64,000 nt of DNA, from assembly GCA_015680685.1 (NCBI GenBank), contig MNCI01010502.1, forward strand, positions 62,001 through 126,000, given 5' to 3'. Positions 23,312 through 36,582 of the stretch are shown here, piece after piece (positions within the stretch are counted from its first letter, which is position 1; each line of letters starts with the position of its first letter). The notes beneath the pieces are model-generated. The model had not been told where the DNA came from, searched no databases, and saw nothing but the letters and a program-made list of their open reading frames with translations. The position numbers and the translations under genes are program-made. The DNA is from Gnetum montanum. Taxonomy: Eukaryota > Streptophyta > Gnetopsida > Gnetales > Gnetaceae.

Positions 23312-23689
23312 GAACAACAAAGCAAATTCACACAATAACCATTAAGCAAGCCAAAAGATTAGTTAGAAAGGATGCTACAATGTTGGTTGTCAAAGTAACT
23401 CAACCTCATAAATCTTTAGGTATTGAGATTCCAAAATAACTTGAGGAGTATAAAGATTTAGTATTTGATGAAACTAGAGAATTGCCTCTAAAAAAAATTT
23501 CAAGAATGCTATTGATATTTTTCTTGGTACACAACCTATTTCAAAAGCATCTTATAGATTTTTCACTTATAAATTAAGAGAATTGAAAGTACAATTAGAT
23601 CAGCTATTGGAAGAAGGTAAATTTGACCTAGCATATCACCTTGGGGGTGCACTAGTCATATTCATTAAAAAGAAAATATGGTACATTAA

Positions 23690-24165
23690 GATTATCCATC
23701 GATTATAGGCCATTGAATAAAGTGATGATTAGAAATATGTATCCTTTGCATAGAATCTATGATTTGTTTGACCAAATTATGGGGGCATGTTATTTTTCAA
23801 AGATTTATTTAAAATTAGATTGTCACCAAATAAGGAATAAGGAGAAAGATATTCAAAAAACTACTTTTGAAACTAGGTATGGATTATACAATTTTTTTGT
23901 GATGCCAGTTGGATTAACTAAGGCACCTACAACATTCATGGCATTAATGAATAATATTTTTCATGAATATTTTGATCACTTTGTTAATGTTTTTATGGAT
24001 GATATACTTGTTTATTCTAAGATAAGAGATGAATATATCAAACATTTGGAAATTACAATGGAAACTCTTATAGAGCATCATTTGAAAGAAAAATTAAGTA
24101 AATGTGAATTCTTCAAAGAAGAAGTCTCTTACTTGGACTATATAGTTTCTAAGAAAGGATTATGA
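23690..24165 (+). pseudogene. Gypsy-1 reverse transcriptase
   Basis: An open frame of about 150 codons begins within DYRPLNKVMIRNMYPLHRI and runs through FETRYGLYNFFVMPVGLTKA and NVFMDDILVYSK to LSKCEFFKEEVSYLDYIVS. The catalytic FMDD box lies near 23994-24005. RNase H traces, such as FEVSVDACY, follow to about 24720 among stops. Confidence 0.88.
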
Positions 24166-24725
24166 GTAGATTTAGCAAAAGTTAGTTTAATTCAGGACTA
24201 GGTTGAACTAAAAGATGGTATAGCAATTCATAATTACCTGGGCTTAGTATGTTTTCATTGACGTTCATTAAAGATTCTTCTACTCTAGTAGCCTCCTTGA
24301 CTAACCTTTTACAAGAAAAATGTATGCTCAAGTTTGATGAAAAATGCAAGGAAGCATTCCTCAAATTAAAGATACTACTCACAAAATGACCTATTCTGAG
24401 AATTTTGAATGAAGAATTATCATTTGAAGTATCCGTGGATGCCTGTTATATGTTATGAATCTCATAAATTATGATGAGCTAAGGTAAATTACTCAACCCA
24501 TGATTTAGAATTACTAGCAGTTGTTCATGCTTTAAAAGTATAAAGACGTTATCCTTGTGGAAAAAGGTTTGTACTAAAATAGATCATTAAAGTTTACAAT
24601 ATTTGTAGAGATAGCCTATTTTGAATACTCATCAATGATGATGGATAGAATTATTGGCTGAATATGATTTTGAAATCAAATATATTCTTGGTAAATAAAA
24701 TGAGGTAGTCAATGCTCTTAGTCAA

Positions 24726-25640
24726 ATGTGGAACTTGATGATAGGTGTTGTAGCAAATCCTATGGAAGAAGAACCTAAGGAAAAAATAAGAGAAGATCCT
24801 TATTTCAAGAATATTTTAAGCAATATTCCCTCTGAGTCTCAATACCAACTTGCCCCTAATGGTTTATTAATGAAAGAACAAAGAGTGTGCATTCCAAAAG
24901 GAAATTGGAGATTAAGGTTATTGTGTGAAGTAGATGAAGTATCATATGTAGGACATCAAGGTTATATTAAGACTTATATAATGTTATACAAATCTTATTT
25001 TTGGCCTGGAATGAAGAATGATGTGTCCTCATACATTAAAAACTATCCAACACCAAAGACTAAAAGCTGAAAAAGAAACCTAGTAGGTTATTACAACATC
25101 TAGAACTCCCAACCTAGAAATAGGAAGATGTTAGCATGGATTTCATTTTGGGATTACCAATAATCAAAAAGGAAAATGACCTAATTTTGGTAGTGCTTGA
25201 TTACTTATCAAATATGGCACATTTGGTAGCTTTGAAATCTACAACACAATGAAAGAATTAGTAAAAAAAATCATACAAGAGGTATTTTAGTTGCATGAAT
25301 GTTCAAAATCTATCACTTCATACTGAGATCCCAAGTTCATATTTGAATTCTAGCAAAATTTCTTCAAAGAGCTTAAAACCCAATTGAAATTTAGCACAAC
25401 TTACCACTTAGAGACGAATGGTAAACTAAATGTGTGAATAGAATATTAGAAGATATTTTACAAAGCTATGTTGGAAGTAGACCAAAAATGTGGGAGAATT
25501 ATTTGCATCTAGCAAAATTTTCCTATAACAACAATTATTAAGATTCCATACATCAAATACCATTTGAAGTAGTATATGGACAGAACTACCATACACTACT
25601 AACTTGGGTTGATCCAACCTTAAGAATGTAATGGAAAGAA
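24726..25640 (+). pseudogene. Gypsy-1 integrase remnant
   Basis: The N-terminal zinc module is recognisable (VGHQGYIKTYIMLYKSYFWP, then GMKNDVSSYI), but the two cysteines are gone: the sequence ends KNYPTPKTKS. A core follows with SWDFILGLPI (around 25135) and VVLDYLSNMAHLVALK, then many stops. Confidence 0.78.
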
Positions 25641-26029
25641 AAAGAAATGTAAATAATGAAAAATATTTTCACAAGAGTTAAACAAAATTTACAAGCTACC
25701 AAAAATAAATATAAGGAATAAGCAAATCAACATCAGCTTAAGAAAGGATTCTAAGTGGAAGATCAAGTAGTATTGAAAGTAAAACCTACAAAAAAGTTCT
25801 CTTAGACATGGAAAATATACTAAATTCACATCCAAATATTGTGGATCCTTTAAAATTTCTAAAATAATTTGTGAAGTACTATATTGGTTAAATCTTCAAG
25901 CAACCTTATGAATTCTCCTAGCTTTCCATGTAATTTTTCTAAAACAATTTCATGCAAATGATGTGTCATATGTGCTAAAATGGAATACTTTACCCTTATG
26001 ATCCAACACCAACTTTGAAGTTAAAGTCA

Positions 26030-26185
26030 TTGTAATTAAGAATCATCAAACCAAGAAGCTACAAAATAAAACTGTCAATGAAGTACTTGTTCAATGGTCA
26101 ACTTATGATCAATAGACTTGGAAAAATAAGAAGTTTATTATTAACACTTACCCCAAACTTTTTGATCATCACGATATTGAATGAT
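26030..26185 (+). pseudogene. Gypsy-1 chromodomain remnant
   Basis: VNEVLVQWSTYDQ, then a stop, then TWKNKKFIINTYPKLFDHH matches the chromodomain pattern (VLVKWxGYxxxxxTWEP), which in chromoviruses steers integration to marked chromatin. One stop lies where the acidic DATWE part should be. Confidence 0.6.
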
Positions 26186-26367
26186 AAACTATATTTATTA
26201 TTGATGTAATAAATTATGTTTTATATTTTTTTGTCTTTCCTTTATATAAATAATAATGAGGATAATAAAGAAACCAAAGCTATGGAGCATAATAAAGAAG
26301 GAGCAGTTGAGTAGCTAGATATAAGGGAAGTACTTGAGGATGAGCTAGATGCTTAAGAGCAGTAGAT

Positions 26368-26860
26368 TATAACATCCCATTCATTGTTAAGGATGGAAAA
26401 AATGTAAAGATGTAATTAACCTTCAAATGAAAGGGCGCCTCATTTTTTGAAGTTACAATTATTTAGGTATCCCTTAGTAATGGGTTTGACCTATGCCATT
26501 TAAGGCTAGGTTTAGAGGTCATGCCAAATGGAGTTGCAAAGCCTAAAAAGGCAAGTGATGGGAGCCAAGTGAAGTGGAAAACAAGGAACTAATCACCCCT
26601 TCTGATAGATAGCCTAACCATGGTAGTAGTTCTGGATTTCCTCTAAAGCTTAATTTGCATGGGAAGATAACCTAGAGGATGTTACAATACTCTCTCTTAT
26701 TAATAAATTTTTTCTATTTTTCTTTCCTATTCCATGTACTAGTTATTTATCTATTGAGAATTTTATGATATTTTCATTATAATCCTTAGGAATGTAGTGA
26801 ATGCAAAGAATTAAGAGATGAATGAACATGTTTTTATGACATCTGAAATAGGATGTCACA
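26368..26860 (+). repeat. Candidate 3' LTR of Gypsy-1
   Basis: The ends TATAACATCC and GGATGTCACA are imperfect inverted repeats (8 of 10 bases), the pattern seen at chromovirus LTR ends. The block starts about 180 bp after the chromodomain. No 5' partner was found, so this is tentative. Confidence 0.4.
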
Positions 26861-29800
26861 TATCCTGCTTCACCCGACACCCATACTTGCCTTTACTGAC
26901 TTCACCACTCCATGATGGCATGAACTCGAAGCCTAGGTATAAATGCCTTAAGTTAAAACCCCAAACGTCATCATAATAGCCATGTTCATTATTACAATGC
27001 ACCATTTTGTGCCTTAGTTATAACCAATGCTTTCTGGTCTTGTTATGATAACGTTAACACTTGTTCTGAAGAGGCACCATCTTTATTATACAATAGCTTC
27101 ATTTGGGAATGGGGACATTAGACCCATCCGCCTTGATAATTCTACATACCATTTAACTCTATAGATTTACCAAATTTCTCTATGAATATAAAATTCTACC
27201 CACTTTATGATATTTTAAACTTAAAACATTCTACAAAGGCTATAAAGAGATGGCCAAAGAAAGTCACAGATCCACTATGTAAGGATCTATATTACTCAAC
27301 TAACATTCTAAAAAGTAAGCTTGAAAATCACTTAAGAACTATGTAAGAATAAGGGGCTAGCAACATGCATTAATTCTTCAAGGTTACCACGTGATTTATG
27401 GGAGTACTAGTCTTACAATTATATTTAGTAAATGTAGGTAAAATATGCCTTTAGGTACAATAAGCATAGGAATTTTTTAATTGATAGGATCATTTAGCAC
27501 TTGGTCTAGAGAGATCGATGATCCTCCTGCATGGGTATAGATTTATCTACCTTTTATTTATTACTTTAAAGTTGAAACATTATGTATGTGAGAAAAATAA
27601 AAAAATGTGGATTTATGTCATAAATATTGGCTAAATGCTAAATGGAATGAAAAGGTTAGCTTACAAGTCTTTCTGTAATAGGATTGAAAAGGTTGAATTG
27701 TTGCAATGGAAAACTTGGTTGGGAAATATTTGGCTAATATTATGAAGAAAATGGTGAAACTATTGTAAATGTAGAGATAGGCATGGAAGAGAATTGTAGT
27801 CATATAGGAAAAAGGTGAAAAACATATAATGCAACTAATACTAATTTGAATGTTTGAAGGAATGTATGGATATTTCTTGTGTTATTTAGTTGGAAAATAT
27901 TATAAAGAAGGAGATTAAGACCTAGAGATAGATTGGTAAATATTCAAGTATTTGTAGTATATAATGGATTTGAAGAAAATGGGTTATGAGTAATTGAAAC
28001 ATTAATGCTATGTATTTGATGAGACTTTGGGAAACTAGAGATGATATTTTGAATAATGTTATGATTAGGTTCTTTGTTTAATACTAGGATGGCACTGACT
28101 ATTAGATGCACATCTTCTAAGTCAAGATTAAGGTTGAACTTATTCCTCTTGACAAATGAGATTTTGGGATTAATTGACTAATTTAGGATATTTTTCATTC
28201 TTGCTTCTTTGATTTGAAAATAAATCTTCTTTTGAATATTTTCTTATTTCATGATAAACTCAAAAATTTCCTTTACTTTACTATGATGCAATTCAATCAG
28301 CTTCTCCAAATCAAGAGGAAAAGAAGATATATCTTTAGCTTGTTCATACTCTACCATGAGTTTAAACATCTTAGTTATGAGTAGAAAAACCAATTATCAC
28401 TTGGTGCATACTATCTTATAATCTCCTTTCAAAAATCCTTACCTATAACAAATATTCATGAGTTTGTGGACCTTCCAAAATTTTGTTATTAAGGATGTTA
28501 CTATTTATTGGTAATTCAAGTACATTAACGTAATCACAAGTGATTACCTAGACTATTATCAATGTCTTTAGTTTCTAGTAAATTAGATGGAAACTTAAAT
28601 AATTTGATTAGAATAATATAAATTTAAAGATATCATTATTAACATTAAAGTTTAAGGTGAATGTCAATTTCTTAAGGAAAGTAATGCAACAAGAAAGATT
28701 AACATTATGCATCTTTTTTTAAATAATTCTATGCATCTCTCTCTCTCTTTCTCTCTTGATCAAAAGTGGATAAAGAATTGGAACATAAAAAAATGCTAAT
28801 GTAAATTGATAGAAGATTTAGTGTTGGTCAAGCATACTCTATGGAAACAAAGCCTACTTTCTTTGAGATTGATCCTCCTTCTAGCACCAAAGATGTTTTG
28901 GTAAGATTTAACATGCCTAACTCATAATAACTCATACAAAATATCATCTTTATTTTCCAAATAATACTAATGTAAGAGAAGATAATACAACATTATACAT
29001 AATCATAAATGATTTAAAGATGTATCTCCAAATTGAATAAGAATGTGTTAGTTGTATCAATGTAATGACCTAGTATGAAGAGTAATGATAAAGCCAAAAG
29101 AAAGTAATTTCTAAACTAAGTATAATGTTGAGAGTATGAGGATTTAACATAACTTTGAAAGTAGAATTGAAAAATGATGTGATGTCAATTATGACTTAAG
29201 ATTTCATAGGTTAAAATAAAATAAATGAATAATCATGCAATAATGAACAAAGAAACATGATTTTGCAAAAACAAATATTAGAAAAGAAAAGAAATGGTAG
29301 AAAATGTTATCATATTGATTAAATCCATAAGAAAATCACTATATCTACTCTAGGTAAAAAAGAGCGATTGAAACCAAGAGGAAATGCACCCTTTATTTCA
29401 AGAGAAATATTTATGGTAAATGATAAGAAAAGTTCTTTGAAATCTAAGGTAGTGGAGGTTTTAGGAAGAGTTAAAAAATAAAAATAAAAATAACAAAGTA
29501 ATTTAAATATGTAGACAAGAAATAAGTTTGAAGAAGAACCAGGTGACCTAGAGGATCAATAAGAAGTTGTATCACCTTAATCTTTGATGTGAATGTCGAC
29601 TTGAGTTTTCTTCCAAGGTAAACATAAATGGGAGTGCAAGCATAACATAATATGAATTTAGATTTAATTATAATATTTGAGTTTAATCTAAGAATTTCTT
29701 TGCATGTCAAATAGATGTACAAAGAATAGAATATAATTATGTCCATGGGGATTATGATCTGCAAAGGGATACAATAGCTCTAAAATGTTGAAAATGCAAT

Positions 29801-30145
29801 ATGGTTATTTAATGTGAATATGTTCTAGGTAAAAAATATTAGATCTATATTGATTCTTAAAATTATTCCTAGGTCTTTCATTTATATACCAAAAAATGCC
29901 TTGTTGATAATGTAAAAATGATGCATTAGGATCTACAAAGAAAACTTTGGAAAGTTCCAGATGTTGAATGTTGAGTTGTTAATTTAACATTGAAAATGAT
30001 ACCAAATGTTAAAATTGGTATCAAAAGTAAAATTAATTAAAAATAAAAATAATAATGTAGTGTGTTAGAGTGATGTCTAATGTTGTAGAAAGACTTAATG
30101 ATGCCATCTACCTAGTAGGAAACAACTCAGGAAATGTACATTGTG
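26861..30145. other. No gene recognised; AT-rich, possibly decayed Copia sequence
   Basis: About 3.3 kb with stops in all frames. The right part lies where the downstream pol region of the minus-strand Copia-4 should be, but no integrase or reverse transcriptase block could be read confidently. A CT microsatellite lies at about 28738-28758. Confidence 0.3.
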
Positions 30146-30450
30146 CCTAGTCTTCCAAATGGTTAAAAGAAAGATGAATAAGGGTACAATATCTTCCTAT
30201 GTCTTTTATGTTTACAAAATCTCCATCACTTACTTTGACTAACTTAAGATTACTAGTTATCCTAAAATCTACAAAGCACTTTCTATTTGGAGTCATATAA
30301 CTGCTACAACTGCTATTAATTTTACAAGTAGAAGAGTTAATTTGTTTTGATATATAGAAGGTAGAAAAATTAGTATTATATTCATTAGTCATCTATTTAC
30401 CTTTGTCTTTGCATTTAATAAATATTATCATTATATTTACTTTTTTGAAA
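30146..30450 (-). pseudogene. Copia-4 protease-region fragment (downstream of a nested insertion)
   Basis: Reading SSCSSYMTPNRKCFVDF then VSDGDFVNIKDIGR on the minus strand matches the Copia protease/pre-integrase linker, where the usual aspartate of DSGCSxHMT is lost. It starts only 59 bp from the insertion point of the 7.2-kb element. The upstream gag half of the same Copia lies on the far side of that element. Confidence 0.7.
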
Positions 30451-30455
30451 CTTAT
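30451..30455. repeat. Target site duplication CTTAT (left)
   Basis: CTTAT directly precedes the TGATGAG start of the left LTR and is repeated exactly at 37634-37638 after the right LTR, a standard 5-bp duplication. Confidence 0.92.
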
Positions 30456-31365
30456 TGATGAGTGGCGAGGTACCCCTACACTCAACCATACGAAATGAGC
30501 ATAGCACGCGTGATCCGGTCAAACTCCGCAGACTAAATGCCTAAACGCCACAAGGAAAACTTGGGGTTAATTAATCGTTGTCTTCCCAGACTTACTTTTT
30601 GTTGTTACGGTGTATGGTTAAGTAAGTCCGAGGTATATGATTTTTTTGGTCTTTTCAGGTTTATCTCCTATGCTAAGGGGTGAAGGGTTGAGAGACTAAA
30701 ACTAACTCTAACTACAGCACTAAGTCCTAGCATCAGCATCTGTTCCCACTTGCAGTACACACCCTGAACTATGCAATTGTGGCTACCAAACGCTAATCGT
30801 TACTGGGATTACCACACGTAACGCACGTGCTCAAAGCAGTCGTACTGAGGCACCTGACTAGCCTAAGTATGACAAGCAGTTGATTCCTTGACTAGCCGTA
30901 CATATCCGTAGATGCTCGTAATAAAGTCGTACTCGTCCCACGTTCTAGGAGACAAGGGTGAGAGAATCTAATCACGATGAGTAGCCGATTTCTTGGCTAG
31001 CTGTACACATTCGTCAATGCTCGTAACCAAGTCGTACTCATGTCGTGTTACTAGGAAAGAAATAAATAACATTAAATAAACTTATCCATGTATTGCAAGG
31101 TTTATTCACAAAGCTCGTCTTTATTTCCGTACACAACTTGCGTTCAGGTACAAAGTTTCTCGAATAAAGAACCGTTCACTTGGGGGACTCCTACTACGGG
31201 CACATGGAAAATATTCTATCTCTAGGGTGATAAATTTTCCAGAGCTTCACTACTTCTAACCTCTATATGGAAATGAGGGAAGTGTCGTCTCTTATTTATA
31301 GATTTGACGGCGGATTGCGATGTTGCATACGCGATATCATGGCTTGTGCATATCACGTCTCATCA
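30456..31365 (-). repeat. 3' LTR (sense minus) of the TR-GAG-like element
   Basis: 910 bp, bounded by TGATGAG and CTCATCA. The two LTRs differ at roughly one base in twelve by eye over the compared part, so the insertion is not young. A TATAAATA box on the minus strand lies near 31297-31304. Confidence 0.92.
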
Positions 31366-31380
31366 TACCCCCATGACTAA
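31366..31380 (-). other. Polypurine tract of the TR-GAG-like element
   Basis: On the minus strand the sequence just before the 3' LTR reads AGTCATGGGGGTA, a G-rich plus-strand primer typical of Gypsy elements. Confidence 0.6.
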
Positions 31381-31559
31381 ATGAAAACTCATCCTTGAGT
31401 TCCTTACAATAATATCGGGAAGGTATGGAATTATTGAAGGAATGGAACTAATGGGATGACATGTGAACGGATCATTATTACAAGACTTGACAAAACTGGT
31501 GTTCATGACAACAAAGGTGAACACCGTATTACATTGACATCAGGCCACAGTTGGCAGCT

Positions 31560-31606
31560 AAGAGAAAAGAGGAAAGAGAAGAGAAGAGAAGAAGAGAGAA
31601 GAGGTC
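31560..31606. repeat. GA-rich simple repeat
   Basis: An almost pure purine tract of GAGAAGAGAAGAA type inside the non-coding 3' part of the TR-GAG-like element. Confidence 0.7.
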
Positions 31607-33151
31607 TTTTTGCTGCCAACGCCTAGATTGCACCTTTCGTTGTCCATCCGCAAGTGCATCATCAATATTTCTCCTTGCATAACTGCTTGTAGCACTACTC
31701 CATTCCAAGTGCTTCCTCCAGATCTAGTTCATTGTTGCATGATCTCCATCTGCACACACAACACAGTCTTATGTTAGTAAGGGTAAATGAATTTCATTGT
31801 GGTTATACCATGCTTTGCTGTAAGTCCATTAGCTGGGTTGTGGTATGGCTGATATAGATCTGGGAATATATAAATGATGACAACCGAAGGTGTAGGGGTT
31901 AAGAAGAGAAACGAAAAAATTTGAGGCATAGAAGAAAAATCAAAAAAATCAGGCCTCGTACCCCCATGACTAATCGCGAATCTTCGATAGCGAGAGAATG
32001 GAGAAAGAAAAGGAGTAAGAAAAATAAATAAAAATGGACAACTAGGACATTGATAAAAGAGATGTCAAAGTTGGAAATGAACAAAATAAAATCAATTGCA
32101 AAATGTTTAGGAAAAGAAGTTAACTAATGTTCCAAATAGGAATGTCAGTGGGTCCTCCCCAAAGCAGGCTCATGCCCTTAGTGCCCTAACAATCCCACAT
32201 TCAAAGAGCCCGTAGGCTCTAGGAATGTCCTTTGGAATAAGAGTTAAAGTCTTAACTGGAAGAATTTACCAAAAAAGAAAACAATGCATCAACCAAAATA
32301 TATATACTAATGATACAACCGGCAATGAGGTGAACAATGGAGAGAAGGATGAAGAGAAGAGAAATGGAATGGAATCCCAAGAACAAGGTGGTGTACAGCC
32401 CCTTGTGTGTTTCATGGTTAATGTAACTTGGCAAGTCTCATTCCAACTTCGGCCTCAAACCAACCACTTCCAGTGACTTTGCATCAATATATTCGATTAA
32501 ACCATCCACTTGGATAACACGGATGCATCTTCAAAGAGCCAGCACCATTCCGATGAAACAAACGAAACAATGGGAAGCGAGAAGGGCCTTAGTTAGAGGG
32601 AACACTTTTGGTTCCATAACCAGTGCTTGCAACCCAAATTTATTCCGTCTAAGGGGCATGCTTTGAATCCTCACTTTGGTTTTTTTTTTTTTTGTTTTTT
32701 GTGTTTTGTATTTTTATGCATGGGGACCATACCATGCAAAGACTTCTTATTTTTATTGTCTTAGCTTCCAAAGAATGGGCAACATCGGAATGGAAAGAAA
32801 ACTCAAGAAGAAACATCTAAGCACCCAAGCGAACGGCCAACACAAATGCATCAAGTTCCCTTGAGGTCACACCCTTTGCAATCCTTGAGTCCTTCCTTGG
32901 TTTGAGAAATACCTAGTCACCGATTCATTAAAGTTCTTATTAGAAGGAAACTGTATATTTCCAAGCCAAGAGAAACCATAGAAATTGGTGGATGGATGGA
33001 CGAAGTGATCTCATTACCTACCATATCAAAAGAAACATACCTTAGTATCAACATTGTGACTTAAAGTAAAGACCAAACATTAGCAATCAATGGAAAACAG
33101 TTCATCTCATCGGTCCGAAAACTTATTGGGTGACAAACTTACATGGTGGAT

Positions 33152-33362
33152 GTCACACACACATACACACACACACAAAATATAAAAGTACAACGATGTT
33201 GTAAAAAAAACAAGAAAAGTTAAAGAAATTTGTAAAACAAAAAGTAGAAAAAGATAAAGAAATTTGTAAAACAAAAACAGAAAAAGTTAAAGAAATTTGT
33301 AAAACAAAAATGTGTAAAACAAAAACATTGTAAAACAAAAATGTGTAAAACAAAAATTGAAA
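33152..33362. repeat. CA microsatellite and TTTGTAAAACAAAAA minisatellite
   Basis: A CA run at about 33152-33177 is followed by at least seven copies of TTGTAAAACAAAA-type words, alternating longer (about 36 bp) and shorter (about 18 bp) steps. It lies inside the TR-GAG-like element, downstream of protease, in the space where pol would normally be. Confidence 0.75.
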
Positions 33363-33789
33363 AAGAACTTAGGGCCCCATATGATTAGCATAGGTGGCCA
33401 TCTCCCCCATGACTGAGTTATAAGGGAGAGATCCAAAATAATGAGTGTCTGTTTGAATTTCTAAGAAGTGCCCAACTTCTCCCAATGGATGATCTTAAGT
33501 TGAGGGGTGGAAGTTGCCAACGCTCATGTTCCAATGTGTCTATGCCACGGTTGTTGGCATGAGTTGTCTCCTCAGTTCGTTCCATGCATATTTTCTTGCT
33601 CCTTTGAGTGGCTGTCAACCATGGGGTGTCTACTACTAGTTTCATGGTTGCTACATACAGGCATCTTTGTTTCTCATTCTCATAGGCATACCTCTCACAT
33701 GGAGACATATCCTCCATGTCATCACTCGATGAATCACTGTATGTGATGCATGGAACTTTCTTCTTCTCAATCTTTCCATAAATGTTTAT

Positions 33790-34110
33790 CTTAGAAATTT
33801 GCAAGGAAAGATCACAAATTCCTAGGTACGCATCTACGATACTTAGCTATGGTCTTCCCATTATAATGGGGAAGCCCCCTTCATTGTTAACCTCAATCAC
33901 CAGGAAATCAGCTGGGTATGACCACCCACACACAATGGTAATAATGTCCTCCACCAATCCTAAGGGAATGGTGATGGACTGGTCAGCCAGCTCCAGTTGT
34001 ATGTTACTCTTCTTAAATTGGGGCAGGTTCCAGGCTTAATACATCTTTTGTGAAATTAGGTTGGCTCTGGAGCTTGAGTCAAGAAAAGCTCGATGTGGTG
34101 CATTTCCGGT
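33790..34110 (-). pseudogene. Aspartic protease remnant of the TR-GAG-like element
   Basis: On the minus strand: AFLDSSSRANLISQKMY (the catalytic LDSGS motif, Asp kept, Gly replaced by Ser), a stop, then FKKSNIQLELADQSITIPLG, WSYPADFLVI and GGFPIIMGRP-type sequence. This is the Gypsy retropepsin fold used to cleave Gag. One or two stops make this copy inactive. Confidence 0.78.
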
Positions 34111-34816
34111 GATTTGCAAATGAATTAAGAGGTTTCTAGGGTCAGAAAGTTTCCTGGGAAGGTGGCCCACCTTTATCTACTCAGTTATGGTATGTGTCAA
34201 CATAACCGTTTGCGTACTTAGTTGTTGGACTGAAGGGTCTCCAAAGCGTTAGTGGTTAGAGGCCTATACATATGCCCAACCGCTTGTTATTGCGAGAGTT
34301 TGTCTAGGCTTTTGGTTCTGAAGTAAGGTCTTCTCTTTTTATAGTTATCAGAACCAGCACCCGGTTGGATATTTACAAGTTGAATATTTACAGCTCTTGC
34401 GGAGTTACATTGCTGCGGTTGGGTAGGTAGTTCCACCTGCATTGTTGGAATAGGTTGTATGGGAACTACAGGTGGAAGAGGTGCAGGTGGAGTTAGAGGA
34501 TGGATTGAATGTGAGATATCTCCTGGAGAAGAAGGAGTCCTCTTGAAGTACTCCTAAACTTGGTAGTGATGTTGGGGAGTAGTGTGACCCATAGAGTCAC
34601 CTGGAGAAACGGGCTGCTACACATAATAACCGTAAGGATCGAGCTACTGGTAAGGGTACTGATGTGTTGGTGGTGGCATCCCCCATGACTATGGGTATTG
34701 CCACTGCTAATGTTTTCCAATAGGCTGTGGAGGCATTCCACTTGGGTAATATGTTAAGGGTTGGTGGAACTGCCTTAGGTTACCTTGTGGATAAGGTAAC
34801 CTTCGAGGTGTTTGCC

Positions 34817-35213
34817 NNNNNNNNNNNNNNNNNNNNNNNNNNNNNNNNNNNNNNNNNNNNNNNNNNNNNNNNNNNNNNNNNNNNNNNNNNNNNNNNNNNN
34901 NNNNNNNNNNNNNNNNNNNNNNNNNNNNNNNNNNNNNNNNNNNNNNNNNNNNNNNNNNNNNNNNNNNNNNNNNNNNNNNNNNNNNNNNNNNNNNNNNNNN
35001 NNNNNNNNNNNNNNNNNNNNNNNNNNNNNNNNNNNNNNNNNNNNNNNNNNNNNNNNNNNNNNNNNNNNNNNNNNNNNNNNNNNNNNNNNNNNNNNNNNNN
35101 NNNNNNNNNNNNNNNNNNNNNNNNNNNNNNNNNNNNNNNNNNNNNNNNNNNNNNNNNNNNNNNNNNNNNNNNNNNNNNNNNNNNNNNNNNNNNNNNNNNN
35201 NNNNNNNNNNNNN
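34817..35213. other. Assembly gap (397 N)
   Basis: A run of N separates the C-terminal gag region from the Pro-rich linker of the TR-GAG-like element. Confidence 0.99.
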
Positions 35214-35216
35214 TAA

Positions 35217-36582
35217 GTCCCAAGAGTTCTTCTCGTTTCATTCCTTAGCCCATCCACGATGTGGCGAAGTTGATCCCACTTAGCATACCCATGGCCCAGG
35301 CAACGATGTAGCAGTATATAGTAACAGACCATGGCAAGGGTTCATAAGCACCTTGTTTCCAGCCTTGGGTCTGGTTATGCAAATTGGACACTTTGGAGTA
35401 CGTTTGATATTTGTTGTTGAATAGTTCAAGCATCGTACTCCACCTCCTGATGGTTTTAGGTTAGAAGGACTGGTACCAGCTCTTTGCTTCTTTGGTGAGT
35501 GTCCTTGGGAACAACTTAAGCTTCTACCACTCATTATCTATATTTTGCAAGGCACAAGCATTATGGAATGCCTGTAAATGATGTTGAGGATCAACGTTGT
35601 ATTCCTCTTCGAAACGTGGGATATTATTTATGTCCAAACGCTTGATCCTGCTGTCTTTTAAGTGCCTTGTAGGGATCCTAACTACCTCTGTAATGTCTAG
35701 CATGTTTTGGGTTGCAAGTAGTGGTTCGTCATGATCATCCCTGTCATGACGTCTATGATGTCTTCGTGGTGGTTCCCTACTCTCCCTACGTCCTTGCCCT
35801 TGTCCTAACTCCTCTCGACCTTCTTGTCGAGGTCTTTCATCTTCCTTACTTTTACCCTCTCCATTGTGCTCATGATGGTTGCGCCCATATGTGGAAGGAG
35901 AGTGTGAATGGTGAGATGAAGAAGAAGAGGAAGGGGATCCATCACCATGGCGATGTTTCTTACCTTCTCTTTCGCTGCTTTGGCCCTGATCATTGTGACA
36001 ATCAAAGTGCCCATCCTTAGTGTGAGTGGTTGTTCTTTCCGTGAACAGTTGGTGTTCACGGGGATCAGAGCCCATAGCATGTACAGTTGATCAAAGGCTT
36101 TGATGCCTAACTTCTTCACCATTGTGAGGAGGAGGAACATCATTTCCTAAGAAACCCGTTGTGAGGGGTTCCTCGTCTCCTATTTCACCAAGGACATGGG
36201 GGACCTTGCCCTTCAATAATGTGTGTTGGCTCTCCTACCTTAAGTCCCGAATACGTTGGGCATCTGTGGGATGATAATCCCTTGTGTCAAAATCATCTAA
36301 AACGTATTCAACAAATAGTTCTTGCATGCCAATCTATGCCAAGGCACGGAAGAGCATGTTAGGGACTGATCGATCTGGGGGTAACACAATGTTACCTTGC
36401 AAATCTCTCCACTGCAGTTTTTCGTCTTGATGGAGAACAAAAGTAAAATCAGGAATATACTCATCAGAATGAGTATATGTCATCTTATATTGTTGAGGCA
36501 CTGGCTAGTTCAGGTTATCTGTATGTCGCTGACTATCTTCCGTGTTATCCCTAGGTGAGTTAACCTTATGAGAAGAAGCCAT
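35217..36582 (-). pseudogene. Gag gene of the TR-GAG-like element
   Basis: The start ATG at 36582 reads MASSHKVNSPRDNTEDSQRH. A 183-codon open stretch (35524-36075) carries a His/Arg/Glu-rich low-complexity segment, then IKRLDINNIPRFEEEYNVDP and HHLQAFHNACALQNIDNEW, then in the same region KLFPRTLTKEAKSWYQSF and TMLELFNNKYQ, the Retrotrans_gag core. In-frame stops, mostly TAG, interrupt it at several points. The role would be virus-like particle assembly. The low-complexity basic/acidic segment is unusually long for such a Gag. Confidence 0.82.

Larger units (their letters stand above)
21690..26860 (+). mobile_element. Gypsy-1: degenerate Ty3/Gypsy chromovirus
   Basis: In order on the plus strand: gag with a decayed zinc knuckle, an aspartic protease remnant, reverse transcriptase with an FMDD box, RNase H traces, integrase, and a C-terminal chromodomain-like block. 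Reverse transcriptase before integrase defines Gypsy, and the chromodomain places it in the chromoviruses. Stops are frequent throughout. A likely 3' LTR follows at 26368-26860; no 5' LTR was found, so the left border is approximate. Confidence 0.85.

Noticed and set aside
33507-33804. Overlapping plus and minus frames near the protease
   Set aside because: The minus-strand one is a decayed tail after the protease of the TR-GAG-like element; the plus-strand one is its shadow.
34727-35332. Open frames across the N run
   Set aside because: They exist only because N is read as unknown residues; the sequence there is not known.
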